The translations under genes and the position numbers were made by a program. The notes beneath the pieces were generated by a model that saw nothing but the letters and a program-made list of their open reading frames with translations, was not told the origin of the DNA and did not search any database. Shown here piece after piece: positions 35,791 through 46,099 of a DNA stretch of 64,000 nt (position 1 is its first letter; the number at the start of each line of letters is the position of its first letter). Source of the stretch: Uloborus plumipes (lineage: Eukaryota; Arthropoda; Arachnida; Araneae; Uloboridae); NCBI GenBank assembly GCA_038373865.1, contig JAXGGA010001100.1, positions 62,001 to 126,000 on the forward strand, in the 5' to 3' direction.

Positions 35791-36583
35791 ATCAATTACT
35801 CCAATACAGACTAAAATACTCATCCATCACATAAATAAAAGCAATTACATCAATAACCTAAATGAACCTGAATGAAATCAATCAATTTTTAATAAATCAA
35901 TCAATTCATTAGATTTTTGGCCATGTTACTAATGAAAAAAGTATTATAGTACACAAATTTATTGGAGTTTTCAGAGGAGTTATCACAATTGTTGCTGCTG
36001 TCACATTATCTTCATTAGTCAGATTTGCATACATTGTTATAATTGCAGTCAGTATTTCAGTATTGGTAGAGTTGTTTTTAGAAAATCATTTTAGAAAAAA
36101 AAGCGCCAAACTTTGTATAACGGTCATGTATTATTTAAAACTCCCTCATGACATTTCGGTGCTTTTATGTCGTCCATTTCGCCTCCAAAAATATTTTGGA
36201 AGTCTTTTAGAGGCATGAGCTTATTTAATACATTAAACTCTTCATCTGATTTTTCTGTTGCTAAACATTTAGAGTTATCAGTAGCGTTCTCATCATAGGG
36301 GGCCAATTACTATAATTTTCTGAAAATATTGTGAGAGTTATTGGCCACAACAAAACTTTAATTTTTAAGAATATATTCTTATATTACGCCTCAAATTCAC
36401 TTATTAGGCATCACAGCTATAAATCTCATAGTATTTTAAAAGCTGTAAATGCATTGAATTTTTTTTAAATGTCGCATAAAAAAATCTAGTCTTACCGTTT
36501 TCTCCACAACCTTTTAAACTACACTAAAAGTCCTTTTAAAGTTTAAAACGATCCACCAAATAAATCAAAAAAACATTATGTTA
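35791..36583. other. Intergenic with one acidic open frame
   Basis: Contains a low-complexity run of ATCAATCAAT-like words near 35880-35910 and the frame at 36124-36306. Confidence 0.4.
36124..36306 (-). CDS. Unrecognised acidic open frame, weak exon candidate
   Basis: 60 codons, hydrophilic and acidic, containing KSDEEFNVLNKLMPLKDFQN. The nominal first codon is TTG, so it is better seen as an open segment than as a full gene. A pyrimidine-then-CAG acceptor-like site (ATATTTTCAG) lies about 15 bases upstream on minus, but a stop in frame between it and the segment argues against simple splicing. A further open segment on the same strand (about 35920-36090) is in another frame. Protein family not recognised. 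Confidence 0.2.
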   Translation of the reverse strand: MAPYDENATDNSKCLATEKSDEEFNVLNKLMPLKDFQNIFGGEMDDIKAPKCHEGVLNNT

Positions 36584-36760
36584 AATAAGTAATAGGAGAT
36601 AGACTCAAATTTAGTCAATTTCCAAGGCTTAACTCTATACGTAAATTTAAACTACCTAAGAAAGAGCAGCTTGTATAAAAATGGATCTAGTGTTTCAGTT
36701 TTGCGTACAGAGTTAAGCCTTAAAATTGACTAAATTTGATTAATTAATATCTCTTGTTCT
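36584..36760. repeat. Imperfect hairpin, arms of about 55 bp
   Basis: CAAATTTAGTCAATTTCCAA and GGCTTAACTCTATACG on the left pair with CGTACAGAGTTAAGCC and AAATTGACTAAATTTG on the right around a loop of about 65 bp. Confidence 0.75.
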
Positions 36761-36929
36761 AATTAACGGAGAGAAACGTGCTAAAACTTTTCTTTTTCAG
36801 AAAAAAACCCCTTTACAGCGATATACAATGTTTTGGGGTGGGGGAAGGTTTTCCCCTCCTCAATTATGGTGGATACACCAAAAATGAGACTAATTAATTA
36901 ATTTAAAAATAACTAATTAGAGATTTAGA

Positions 36930-37080
36930 ATTTGGCCTTCGAGATGCATTACACGGGAATACGTTCGAATTTTTGTGCCAAGTTTCAGGTCTGTAGGTGC
37001 TGTGGGCGCTTCTGGCCAGCGGTTACAAACGTACAAACAAGCAAACAAAGCCCGTCATCTTTATATATAGAGATTAGAAA
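36930..37080 (+). repeat. Short repeat tail ending TTATATATAGAGATTAG
   Basis: Contains TTTTTGTGCCAAGTTTCAGG and CAAACAAGCAAACAAAG before a TATATA end. This style marks the 3' end of dispersed arthropod repeats, but there is no partner here. Confidence 0.3.
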
Positions 37081-38310
37081 ATTACTAACTTTATTGAACA
37101 AAATATTTGTCCTACAAGGTATATGGTTCGTTCGAAGTGTCCCCCTCCTCCCAAGATGTATCAATTACGAGGTCATCAAAAGTGATTACTAACTGCCCGA
37201 TTTTTTTTTCTATTGCTTAGTTAATATGCATATAATTTAGCAGTCACATTATTGCGTGGTACGTCATCCAAGTCCTACGTAATGGAGTACAGATCTCTGA
37301 TGAAAAAAAATTACTATCAAACCGAATCTTCTTGAATAGCGTCGCTTCTATGAGACGCAAGATTATTGCATAAACGAAATTCTGGATTGTGGTAGCTAAT
37401 AAGTGTAGCAGGGGAAAAATATGTCGATTTGACGATTCTCAAAAATTTAATACTAATTGTTGGTTTTTTTTATTAAATATTAAGAAAATTATTAAAATTA
37501 GTGGAAAAAGCATTCATTCTACAAAATGCATGCTTTGATCAGAGTTCCCTCCTCCCAGCATGTATCGATTACGAGATCATCAAGAATAATTACTAACTAC
37601 TTCCATTTTTTACTTTTGCTTTTTTCGTTAATATTTATCTAATTTAACAGTCACATTGTCCTTCAAATTTTGTGGTACGTTATTACGGTACTCCAATTAA
37701 ATACACTATTTCAATTCGTGCTAGTAGAAATAACTTTATTGCCCAGAGCATATTAGGAATTATCCGTAAATATCAACCACAATCCTGCAAAAAACAACCT
37801 TACAATTCTTGTCGGACTAGTGATACCTACCTGTTTACTTGTAGGACATTGTTTTATCTGGATAGAGAATACACTAACCTATAGTATAATGTGTGTGTCC
37901 TTCAGTTAGTAATAAGAAAAGTGGTCTTATGGTACTAACAATTTCTGAGCGTAGGACCGGGATAACGGACCACGCAATTTGTAGGACAATGTGACTGGCT
38001 AATTATATACATATTAACTAAACAGTAGAGAAAAATTTGGGTAGTTAGTAATCACTTTTAATGACCTCGTAATCGATACATGTTGGGAGGAGGGGGACTC
38101 TTTGATCAAACCATACACCTTATAGGACAAATATTTTCTTCAACAATGTTAATAATTATCTTAAGTTTTAATTGAAAAAGTCACAATTAGTCATACGTTT
38201 TTGAGACCCATAGAATAGACACATTTGATCCCTGCTACCCCTGTTAGCTACCACAATCGAAAGTTGTAAGAGGAAAAGTTGGGCGTCTCATTAAAATGAA
38301 GCAACTCACG
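37070..38310. repeat. Three-copy segment forming a large inverted repeat
   Basis: Unit A (about 37083-37300, plus), unit B (about 37338-37690, plus) and unit C (about 37940-38310, minus) share CCCCTCCTCCCA, ATGTATCGATTACGAG and GTCACATTGTCCT. B and C are inverted arms of about 350 bp around a 250-bp loop. The loop holds an unrecognised 70-codon frame (37672-37884). Divergence between copies is substantial. No transposase recognised. Confidence 0.8.
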
Positions 38311-38889
38311 TAAAATTAACTTAATAGTACTAAACAGAAAAATCTCTATCAGGGATCCCTGACTATAAGCTTTCCATCAAGTCATTTTGCTCAATCATTT
38401 ATGCAGAGTTTGAAAAATACATTTTTCTTTTGCATACCATTCCTTCGACATCAAAATCAATTAAATTTTTGCTCCAAAAATAACGCACTCTCATACAAAC
38501 GTATCTACGTAAAGAAAATAGTTTTCCATGAGCTGTGCCACTACAGTGCTAGAGGTCTGCATATCGCCCTGCGAGCAGAAAACTAATTTTGTTCCTGAAA
38601 TTCAGAAAGCTGAAATCGATTTTAAAGCTCGGATTTACTCACTGTGTCCCTCAATTTCCCCCTAAATCTGTTCTTTTAATAGCATGCGGGACAAAAAGTA
38701 ATAAAACGAACTTTCAGTCTCCTTGTTAATTGAAGTGAAAGTATTTTTCCCTTCTGCGCTTTAGTGGCAGAGAAGGATGAGTGGTAGGGCAAAAAAGGTT
38801 CGTAGAATTGAGAACTGTGAATTAGTGAAGTCAGTTACAGATTGGCAACTAATAAAATTAAGTTCAATGATTAATCATACCGAAACCTA
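38311..38889. other. Intergenic, nothing recognised
   Basis: No repeat partner. The 61-codon frame at 38401-38586 has no motif. Confidence 0.4.
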
Positions 38890-39434
38890 CACTGCGAAAA
38901 ATGAACTGTTGTTTTTACAGTATAATTCTGGCAGCCGAGATTCCAATTTAAAACTGTAAAATGCAGTCATAAACTGTAAAACTAACAATTTTACAGTTTC
39001 CTACTACAAAGTTAGAAATTTTACAGTTCATTGCCGTAAAAATTAGCTGTATTATACTGTAAAAGCAACAGTATAATACTGGCAGCAGAGGTTCCAGTTT
39101 AAAACTGTAAAATGCATAGTAATAAATTGTGGAACTAGCAGTTTTACAGTTTGTTACTGAAAAAAATACCATAAAATCAGCTGTATTATTCTGTAAAATC
39201 AACATCTATCTTTTACGATGCAGATAATCTGGTTTAAAAACTGTAAAATGCACGATAATAAACTATAAAATGAGCAATTTTACAGTTTATCACTGTAAAA
39301 TGAGCAATTTCTCAGTTTAGTACTGTAAAATGAGAAATTTGACAGTTTATTAGTGTAAAATTAGCAATTTTTGCTGTTTATTACTATAAAATTAGTTGTA
39401 TTATACTGAAAACGCAACATTCATTTTTACAGTG
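38890..39434 (+). mobile_element. CACTG modular MITE, copy 10
   Basis: 545 bp, CACTGCGAAAAATGAACTG to TTTTTACAGTG, TA on both sides. Markers GGCAGCCGAGATTCC and GGCAGCAGAGGTTCC. An internal ACGATGCAGATAATCTGG patch near 39217 resembles an old junction of two elements. Confidence 0.92.
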
Positions 39435-39529
39435 TACATCTTTTTGAAAAAGTTTAAACTTTTGTAAATAAAATAATACCAAAAAAAGAAAAAGAGAAGT
39501 ATAAACATCAGTAAGAGTTACAAGAGAAG

Positions 39530-39827
39530 CATTGTAAAAAAAATATGTAAGGTTGCCATTGTTAGTGGGTGTAAGGTTACACAACTTCTCGAGGCATCTG
39601 TTCCAATTTTAAGAAGTCTCTAATTGTTGGAGAAAAGTTTCATGCAGCGGTGTAAAGTTACACCAAGCGTTAAAATGACTGGAGTAATATTCAAAGCGGA
39701 TGCGCCTAAGACAAACTTTGGTGCAGAGCTTTTGAAGTCTGATGAAAGTAAAAAGGTGTGCTTTAACTGACCCAGTGGTCGAAGTTCTTGATTTGCACTG
39801 AACGCGGTAAGTTGGCTGTTCATGGTA
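39530..39827 (+). mobile_element. GTAAGGTTACACC-family element, copy 3, truncated
   Basis: Starts CATTGTAAAAAAAATATG, then GTAAGGTTGCCATTG. It aligns with copies 1 and 2 until the TA at 39826, where the pogo-like element begins. The rest is not found after 41936. Confidence 0.78.
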
Positions 39828-40420
39828 GGGGAAGACCGCCTATATTGGACCCCCTAAGAACAGGAGGCCTGTGTCGCTCAATGTGAAGCAAAACAAAAAT
39901 ACAAAATAGGGCATCGTGAGCTAAATTTAATCAGGAACCGCCCTAGGAGCTTATATTTTCTAAAAATATGGAAATTATTTTTTAAAAAATTATCTTACAA
40001 AAAGTTGCAAAAGTCCAATTTAGGAATATATGCGCCTATATTGAACCATGCGCTTCCTAAATTGGACCGTGCAAGGAAATCATAGAATAATTTATATTTG
40101 AACTATATAGCTTTTTTCCAGGATTTGCAATAGAATTTCTTTTGCTTCGGTCTCACTTAGGCAGTGTTGATAAACTCACCGATGGCATTTCATACACTTA
40201 ATCATGTTTTGCACTTTATTTCTATGGCGAATATTGCAATAACTGTTTTGTGCTGTTTCTTGCTTCTTCTTGTGACTTTTTCTGTTCTATGCTTCTTTCA
40301 TACGGCGTTAGAATGATTGCTGAGATAGCCTTCCTTTTTGTTCTTTCTATTTTTTAGGTAAGGTGATATGTAAGCCGGGGCTTTACAAAACCATAGTTGG
40401 AGTTGACAATCATGCTTTGA

Positions 40421-40622
40421 TGAGAACTATCCGCTGATTCTGCAGAGCTTGTACTAATTTAAGTCGTGGCTAATTCTTGTACATAGTGTACAATAGTACA
40501 ACTTACACTATTGAGAGCTATGTATTTGTTTAATGAGAACTATCCGCTGATTCTGCAGAGCTTGTAATAATTTAAATCATAGCTAATTCTTGTGCATAGT
40601 GTACAATAGTACAACTTACACC
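40421..40622. repeat. Direct duplication inside the pogo-like element
   Basis: TGAGAACTATCCGCTGATTC recurs at 40421 and 40534 (step 113), with the following 90 bp nearly identical. Confidence 0.9.
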
Positions 40623-40789
40623 GATTATGTAGCCTCTTCACTTTGAGTAGTTTTATCTAGACAACTTACTGCTAACTCTGATGCAGCCAATTCAATGTCA
40701 TTAAACATATGTCAATTAACAGGCCAAACTCCTGTTCTTTAGAATCTACTTACAGCATTTGCCCTGGCCTTGACTGCGGTTTATTCATA

Positions 40790-40945
40790 AGAGTCCTGTT
40801 CGATATTGGGAAATGGATCTCATTGGATGTTCTCTCATCTATGTATACTTACTGCTCCAAACTGGTGTTTACCTTTCTACGTCAATATATTTTGAGGCTT
40901 TTAGTTAGTGAAAAGACCGGCTTCATCTACATTGAACATTTTAGT
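40790..40945 (-). pseudogene. Pogo/Tigger transposase fragment (DDE_1 family)
   Basis: Reading down from about 40945 on minus gives MFNVDEAGLFTN, a stop, KPQNILT, a stop, KGKHQFGAVSIHR, a stop. This matches the pogo/Tigger core around the first catalytic Asp, whose family form is F-N-x-D-E-T-G followed by V-x-K-P-x-x-x-L and K-G-x-K-Q-x-G. At least three in-frame stops interrupt it, so it is dead. The upstream half of the gene is cut by the nested MITE at 40956-41208 and is not readable. Confidence 0.8.
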
Positions 40946-40955
40946 AGCATATAAA

Positions 40956-41208
40956 TTGAAGGGTCAGGGGGAAAAACCACGGTAGTCACATTTGATTGAT
41001 TTTGAGAAAAACGAAATTTAAACTTTACGAACTAATAAACTTCCCCAGTATACTTGTTCTAAAATGACAATAATACATGGACTACAGTGTTTTTTCACGA
41101 ATATTGCATATACTAAACGAAATTACACTTATTTTTCTAACAGGTGGTAGCATCAGTTTAAATTCAACAAAAAGTGGACTACCGTGGTTTTTCCCCCTGA
41201 CCCTTCAA
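40956..41208. mobile_element. MITE nested in the transposon, 31-bp perfect ends
   Basis: 253 bp, from TTGAAGGGTCAGGGGGAAAA to its complement; the inverted ends match over about 31 bp including CCACGGTAGT. It lies just upstream of the transposase core. The AATT at both borders is palindromic, so no target duplication can be assigned. Confidence 0.9.
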
Positions 41209-41938
41209 TTGTTTCTTTTAAAAATCTTTTTGAACAAATCGAAGAATTTCATATTTTCTTTTTCGGTAAACCAGCATAAATTTTACTTAAACTAATAGCT
41301 ATGTTTAACAACCTGAAACTGCAGTCTAATGGAAAAAGAGAAAAAAAAACATACATTTTTAAAATTAGCTGCTACTCGAAAATGTGCTTGATAAAAAATG
41401 AATATCGTGAATAGGTGTTAAAGTATGCTTAAAATAATCTAAACTACGCTATTAAATCAGATGAGTCACTTACTTTATGTTAAACTTAACAAAAAGTCTT
41501 GCTTAAAATCATATTCTTAAATTGGACCACTGGTCCAATATAGGAAAATTTTTTCGGTCCAATAAAGGAAAACATGCCATTTTTTATTCTTCAGCTTATT
41601 TCTCTGTCAAAAAATATCACAATCGCGCATGTAAATACATAGATGTAATCCTTATTAAACACAGATTATAATGCTATAACAGCAGTTTATCTCAGCTTAC
41701 AAGTTTTAGTACTATCTTACTAAGTACAAGTCCGCAAAATAAGATTTTACACGTTTTCAACATAAATCATGCCGTAACTCACGCTACGCAGTTCGCAGAC
41801 TGGTGAAACTTCATACACATTGATTTTATTCCTAAAACTTTATATTTCTACCGTTAAAGTGTATCATAGATCTCTGTACTAGATTTTAGGCCCGAGGTCC
41901 AATTTAAGCAGTGGTCCAATATAGGCGGTCTTCCCCTA

Positions 41939-41976
41939 AGTACGGGGGACCCTGAAGCGTGAAATGAAATGTTCAG
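41939..41976 (+). mobile_element. 3' end fragment of the 7.3-kb SINE family
   Basis: TACGGGGGACCCTGAAGCGT and GAAATGAAATG match the SINE tail at 8040-8070. It directly follows the pogo-like element, so that element appears to have jumped into the SINE border. Confidence 0.65.
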
Positions 41977-41989
41977 GGTAAGTTGTGTC

Positions 41990-42105
41990 ATCTTCATAGA
42001 AACCTAACTCAATAAACCTAAAATGAAAGAATTGCCTTAGCTGTTCCCATGGAAACAACGCAAATTTTCTGACCTTGGTACGTCTATTTTAAAGTAATCG
42101 ACTAA
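41990..42105 (+). repeat. Short dispersed repeat shared with 20965-21115
   Basis: See the earlier copy; CCCATGGAAACAACGCAAAT and TATTTTAAAGTAATCGA are shared. Confidence 0.6.
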
Positions 42106-42109
42106 TTAT

Positions 42110-43220
42110 TGTTAATATAAATGTCATATAATATTGTTTCGGCATAGATATTGAGCTAATGCTGATGAATTTATATTAGTTAATTTCCCGAAAAAATGAC
42201 AGAAATGAAAAATAAAGATTTGAAAGCAAATGTGCTTGCTTAAAACAATAAACTCATTCAAAAGAAGTTTTTATACATGATTTCAAACTGAACAACCTCG
42301 CGTTCGGCAGAAATATACAGTTCTAATTATAGTAATATAAATTCAATGTAATTGTGCTTCGGCATAGGTATTAAACTAATGCTAAGGCACTTATAATAAT
42401 TATTTCTCGAAAAAATGGCAGAAACAAAACATAAAGACATGAAAACAAATATATTTGTTTAAAACAATAAATTCTCGTAAAAAAAGTTGGTATGCATGAT
42501 TCGAAGTTTTGAACAACCTCACGCTCGGTATAAGGGTACAGTTGTAATTATACTCTGCAAAAAGTAAATATTGTTTTTACAGTATAATTCAGCTAATTTT
42601 ACAGTAATAAACCGTAAAATTGCTAATTTTACAGTAGTCAACTAAAATTGCTAGTTTATAGCAATAAACTATAAAATTTCTAGTTTACTGTGCATTCTAC
42701 AGTTTTAAACTCGAACCTCTGCTGTCAGTATTATACTGTTGTTTTTACTGTATAATACAGCTAATTTTACGGTAATAAACTGTAAATTGTCAGTTTTACA
42801 GTAATAAACTGTAAGATAGTTGGTTTTACAGTTTATTACTGTGTTTTTAGTTTTAAACTGAAACTTCTGCTGAAAGTATTATCCTGAAAAACCAACAGTT
42901 TATTTTTCGCATCTAAATTCAATGTAATTGTGCTTCGGCATAGATATTAACCTAACGCTTAAGACTCATTTATACTAATTATTTTCCCGGAAAAAACGAC
43001 GGGAGCAAAAAATATAAATGTGAAAACAAAGATACTTATTTAAAACAATGAATTCTCTGCAAAAAAAAAGTAGTTATACATGATTCAAATTTTAAACTGA
43101 ACTACCTTACATACGTTATTAGTGTGCTGGATTCTAATTACAGTTATTATACGTAATTATGCTTCGGCAAAGGTATTGACCAAACACTTAAAACTCATTT
43201 ATATTGATTATTTTGCAAAT
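42110..43220. repeat. Tandem array, period about 220 bp, split by a MITE
   Basis: CTTCGGCATAG or close variants mark units at about 42137, 42357, 42933 and 43162. Removing the MITE at 42553-42911 restores the 220-bp spacing. Each unit holds CCCGAAAAAATGACAG and TTTAAAACAATAAATTC. The last unit stops near 43216. Confidence 0.9.
42553..42911 (-). mobile_element. CACTG modular MITE, copy 11, inside the 220-bp array
   Basis: Decayed ends CTCTGCAAAAAGTAAAT and TTATTTTTCGCA, TA on the left. Two reverse markers. The tandem units on each side define its borders independently of its ends. Confidence 0.87.
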
Positions 43221-43629
43221 GATCTGAAGACGGAGTTTTACCTTATGAATTATGCGGGTAGCCCGATTTCCTGATGGTCATTAGTTTTATAACGTTCCTC
43301 AACGTAATGGATTTGCCATTAAGCTCGTTGTAACTTGTTGTTCGGTCGAATAAATCTCTTAAAATTTATTTTACATCGCTTTTAAAATTTTCACTTATGC
43401 TCGGTTGCTGAAAACAATTGGTGTTAATCATTGTACAGTAGTGGTGGTGCTAAGTAGTAAGAAGAACTGCAAATTGTGATAAGAATATGTCACTTGGTAA
43501 AAGTGTTGGTTATGAGTATACAATGAAATTAAGATGCAGACCCCAGCAGAAACCAGAACGTTCAAATTTGGTGCAAAAATGGTGTTATTGGTCAAATAAC
43601 GGTGCTAAGTGTCCCTTGAACGTTACATT
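43221..43629. other. Unique sequence before the 61-bp minisatellite
   Basis: Contains a 68-codon frame (43487-43693) that runs into the minisatellite and includes Cys-Trp-Tyr residues (VQKWCYWSNNGAKCPLN). Not recognised; may be chance. Confidence 0.3.
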
Positions 43630-44045
43630 CGACGTGCAAAAACAGTACTATTATCACGGTGTCATTTCAGTGCTTAAAGAACGTGATATTTGACGTGTAA
43701 AAACAGTAATATTATCACGGTGTCATTTCAGTGCTTAAGGAACGTGATATTTGACGTGTAAAAACAGTAATATTATCACGGTGTCATTTCAGTGCTTAAG
43801 GAACGTGATATTTGACGTGTAAAAATAGTAATATTATCACGGTGTCATTTCAGTGCTTAAGGAACGTGATATTTGACGTGTAAAAACAGTAATATTATCA
43901 CGGTGTCATTTCAGTGCTTAAGGAACGTGATATTTGACGTGTAAAAATAGTAATATTATCACGGTGTCATTTCAGTGCTTAAGGAACGTGATATTTGATG
44001 TGTAAAAACAGTAATATTATCACGGTGTCATATCAGTGCTTAAGG
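43630..44045. repeat. 61-bp minisatellite, seven units
   Basis: GACGTGTAAAAACAGTAATA recurs at 43692, 43753, 43814, 43875, 43936 and 43997, preceded by a diverged first unit at about 43630. Each unit also holds TATCACGGTGTCATTTCAG and GAACGTGATATTT. Units are nearly identical, so expansion is recent. The period is not a multiple of three. Confidence 0.97.
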
Positions 44046-44162
44046 AGGTGCTTAATTTCTTAGAATTGAGGTCGTGAATTGCTGCTTTTTAGAAAGGGGG
44101 GAGGAATCATATCTGCAGAAACTTTTAAGTTTTATCCTAAGTAACTCTTTCTCCCAAGATCC

Positions 44163-44588
44163 CAGGGGTGCCCATCCCCCTCAAGCTCAATGGCGCAAAT
44201 TCCCCCCCAAAAAATTTTCACAACCCTCTTGTGCTTTTTATTTTTACCCCTCTATTTTTTTTTATTTATTTTTTTAAACACTATTTGTTTATTTTTAAAA
44301 TATTATTTATTTATTTTTTTAAATTGTAACTATTATTTTTTTAATATATTATTCATTTTTTTAAAGTTCGAACTATGCGCAGAATAGATTCGCTATTTTT
44401 CCCTTCTAGGCATTTTAAGCTCGCACACAAAATGAATAAATAAGTAAATAATAATAAAGAAACAATTTAAATAAAAAAAATAAATTAATAAATAATTTTA
44501 ATATATAATGAAATTAGTTTTCAAAAATCCCATCCAAAAATTTTGATGGCGCAACTTGCGCCATAATCCCCCCCTGTGGGCACCCCTG
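44163..44588. mobile_element. hAT-type MITE with perfect 8-bp target duplication
   Basis: 426 bp, CAGGGGTGCCCATCCCCC to GGGCACCCCTG. CAAGATCC flanks it exactly at 44155-44162 and 44589-44596. Subterminal ATGGCGCAA words recur at both ends. The middle is T-rich with TTATTTATTTTTTTA runs and then A-rich on the other side, so the whole may pair as a hairpin. No transposase. Confidence 0.95.
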
Positions 44589-44740
44589 CAAGATCCTAAT
44601 CAGATTTGAATGTATTTCAGTAAAAAAACATTATATTCATACTAATAAATAAATATGATTTACGCCCTTAGTCTTTCATAGATGGCGCCTCCTGCAAAAA
44701 ATTTCCTTTTAAAGTATTATTTTTCTCCCTCGGTAAGATC

Positions 44741-44940
44741 AAGTGGCGTATAGTGGTTAGCGTGTCCAGCTGGAGTCGCAAAGGACCCGCGTTCGAATCC
44801 CGCGGAATGAATGAACTAATTAAATGATTAAAACCAAGATGCCGACGATCATGGATCAAAAATGGCGGATAAAAAATGACGTAACGGCTAAAACACGTCA
44901 CGGCCACCGGATAGTGGGGCACACGTAGTATACTTTTTTA
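44741..44940 (+). mobile_element. tRNA-derived SINE
   Basis: AGTGGCGTATAGTGGTTAGC is A-box-like and GTTCGAATCC (44791-44800) is a B box 45 bp later, the spacing of tRNA genes. The body after 44810 runs to about 44940. The flanks of the tRNA-like part do not pair as an acceptor stem, so it is not a tRNA gene. 3' end and duplication unresolved. Confidence 0.72.
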
Positions 44941-45092
44941 AGCTGGGGAGCACTAAAAACAAACGTATTTCCAGAACCTAAATATAACCTATCATTCCAC
45001 GTTCAAAACTGGGACAAAAAAAGGTGGTCAACACCAGATTTCGACGTGTCATATTACCATCGATCGATGAGACACATAGACGTTGACAATAC

Positions 45093-45183
45093 GTGCTGCG
45101 AGAACGTGTTTTGAACGTGCCGGCTGGTGCGCTCTGTACGTGTTGCAGAACGTGTTTTGAACGCCTTTGTGCTGCTTGGGGAG
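45093..45183. mobile_element. AACGTG-rich repeat ending in GTGCTGCTTGGGG
   Basis: GAACGTGTTTTGAACG occurs at about 45102 and 45149. The right end GTGCTGCTTGGGG resembles the GTGCTACTTGGGA end of the 26767 MITE. Probably the same or a sister family; the left end is not found. Confidence 0.5.
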
Positions 45184-45849
45184 GCACTCCCAAAAGAGAT
45201 TTTATTCGAAGTTGACTGGGTTTTAGAAGTCACAAAGGTGACAAAGAGGTAGAAACAAAGGTAATATGGTAATGAAGGGTTACGGTACATTCAATTACGT
45301 ATATGATTTTCAAATTGTTGATGTTTTGAACGTCGAAAACACCGATGATTTTTGATCGTCGACGATTTTTGTATCAATACCATCGATGTTTACATTTCTA
45401 ACCTCAATGTTTTGTAATCGATGTCGCACCTCTTATATCTACTAAAACAATCAGTTACTATGAGTTACATTTCTTTATCTCTTCCTCACTATGTTTTTCT
45501 GTATTTCTTTCTTTTTTTTCTATTTTGAGTGTGAATATTAACAACCTTGAAAATGTTTACAAATTTATCTAACTGACTCACAATTATTATAAAATGATTT
45601 GCTTAAAAATTTGTATAATTCAGATGAAAATTTTAAAAATGTTTCAAAATTACTGTTACGAAATTATTCCGACTAATTTGTACTGATCGCTTTTTTTTTT
45701 TTTTTTTTTTTTCTATTTTGAATGTATACGTTATTTATCCCTACGCATTATTTAATTCAAAATGATAATAAATTATCAGTATCATTATTATTACTTTTTT
45801 TTTGTTTTGTTTTTTGGACTGCTCAAAAATTGTCTTAATTAATAGTTTA
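45184..45849. other. Intergenic with T-rich runs
   Basis: Includes GATTTTTGATCGTCGACGAT-like short inverted words near 45335-45370 and a 22-bp T run near 45690. No gene. Confidence 0.4.
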
Positions 45850-46095
45850 AATGGGCCCCTGAAGATAGCTATTTTTGATCCAGGCAATGAATCGAGCAAT
45901 CTTTGGGCCAGTACCCCCAGCGTACCGTTTTGGAATGGTAACTTTCAGGACTTTATGACCACGACCAACTTTTAACGTGCGCTAGCCACCATCAGTGAAC
46001 ACGGTGAATCTTTGACTGACTAGGATCGAACCCGAAGCCTATGCTAGTTACGAGTTCAATGCTTTACCGATCAGTCCATCACGGCCTCTCAAATA
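45850..46095 (-). mobile_element. tRNA-derived SINE, minus strand
   Basis: On minus the head reads GGCCGTGATGGACTGATCGG (A-box region) and, about 45 bp later, GGGTTCGATCCTAGTC (B box at about 46025-46040). The body extends to about 45850. A different family from the 8.9-kb and 44.7-kb SINEs by sequence. Confidence 0.72.
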
Positions 46096-46099
46096 ACAC

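Larger units (their letters stand above)
39828..41936 (-). mobile_element. Pogo/Tigger-like DNA transposon, 2.1 kb, degenerate
   Basis: Ends GGGGAAGACCGCCTATATTG and its exact complement, 24 bp of perfect inverted repeat, flanked by TA at 39826-39827 and 41937-41938. End-like words (CCTATATTGAACC, CTAAATTGGACC, GGTCCAATATAGGAAA) recur inside at about 40020-40075 and 41518-41572. A pogo-type transposase fragment reads on minus (separate entry). A 113-bp direct duplication and a MITE are nested in it. Confidence 0.93.

Noticed and set aside
43630..44045. CRISPR-like regular repeat
   Set aside because: Units are contiguous with no unique spacers, and the context is eukaryotic.
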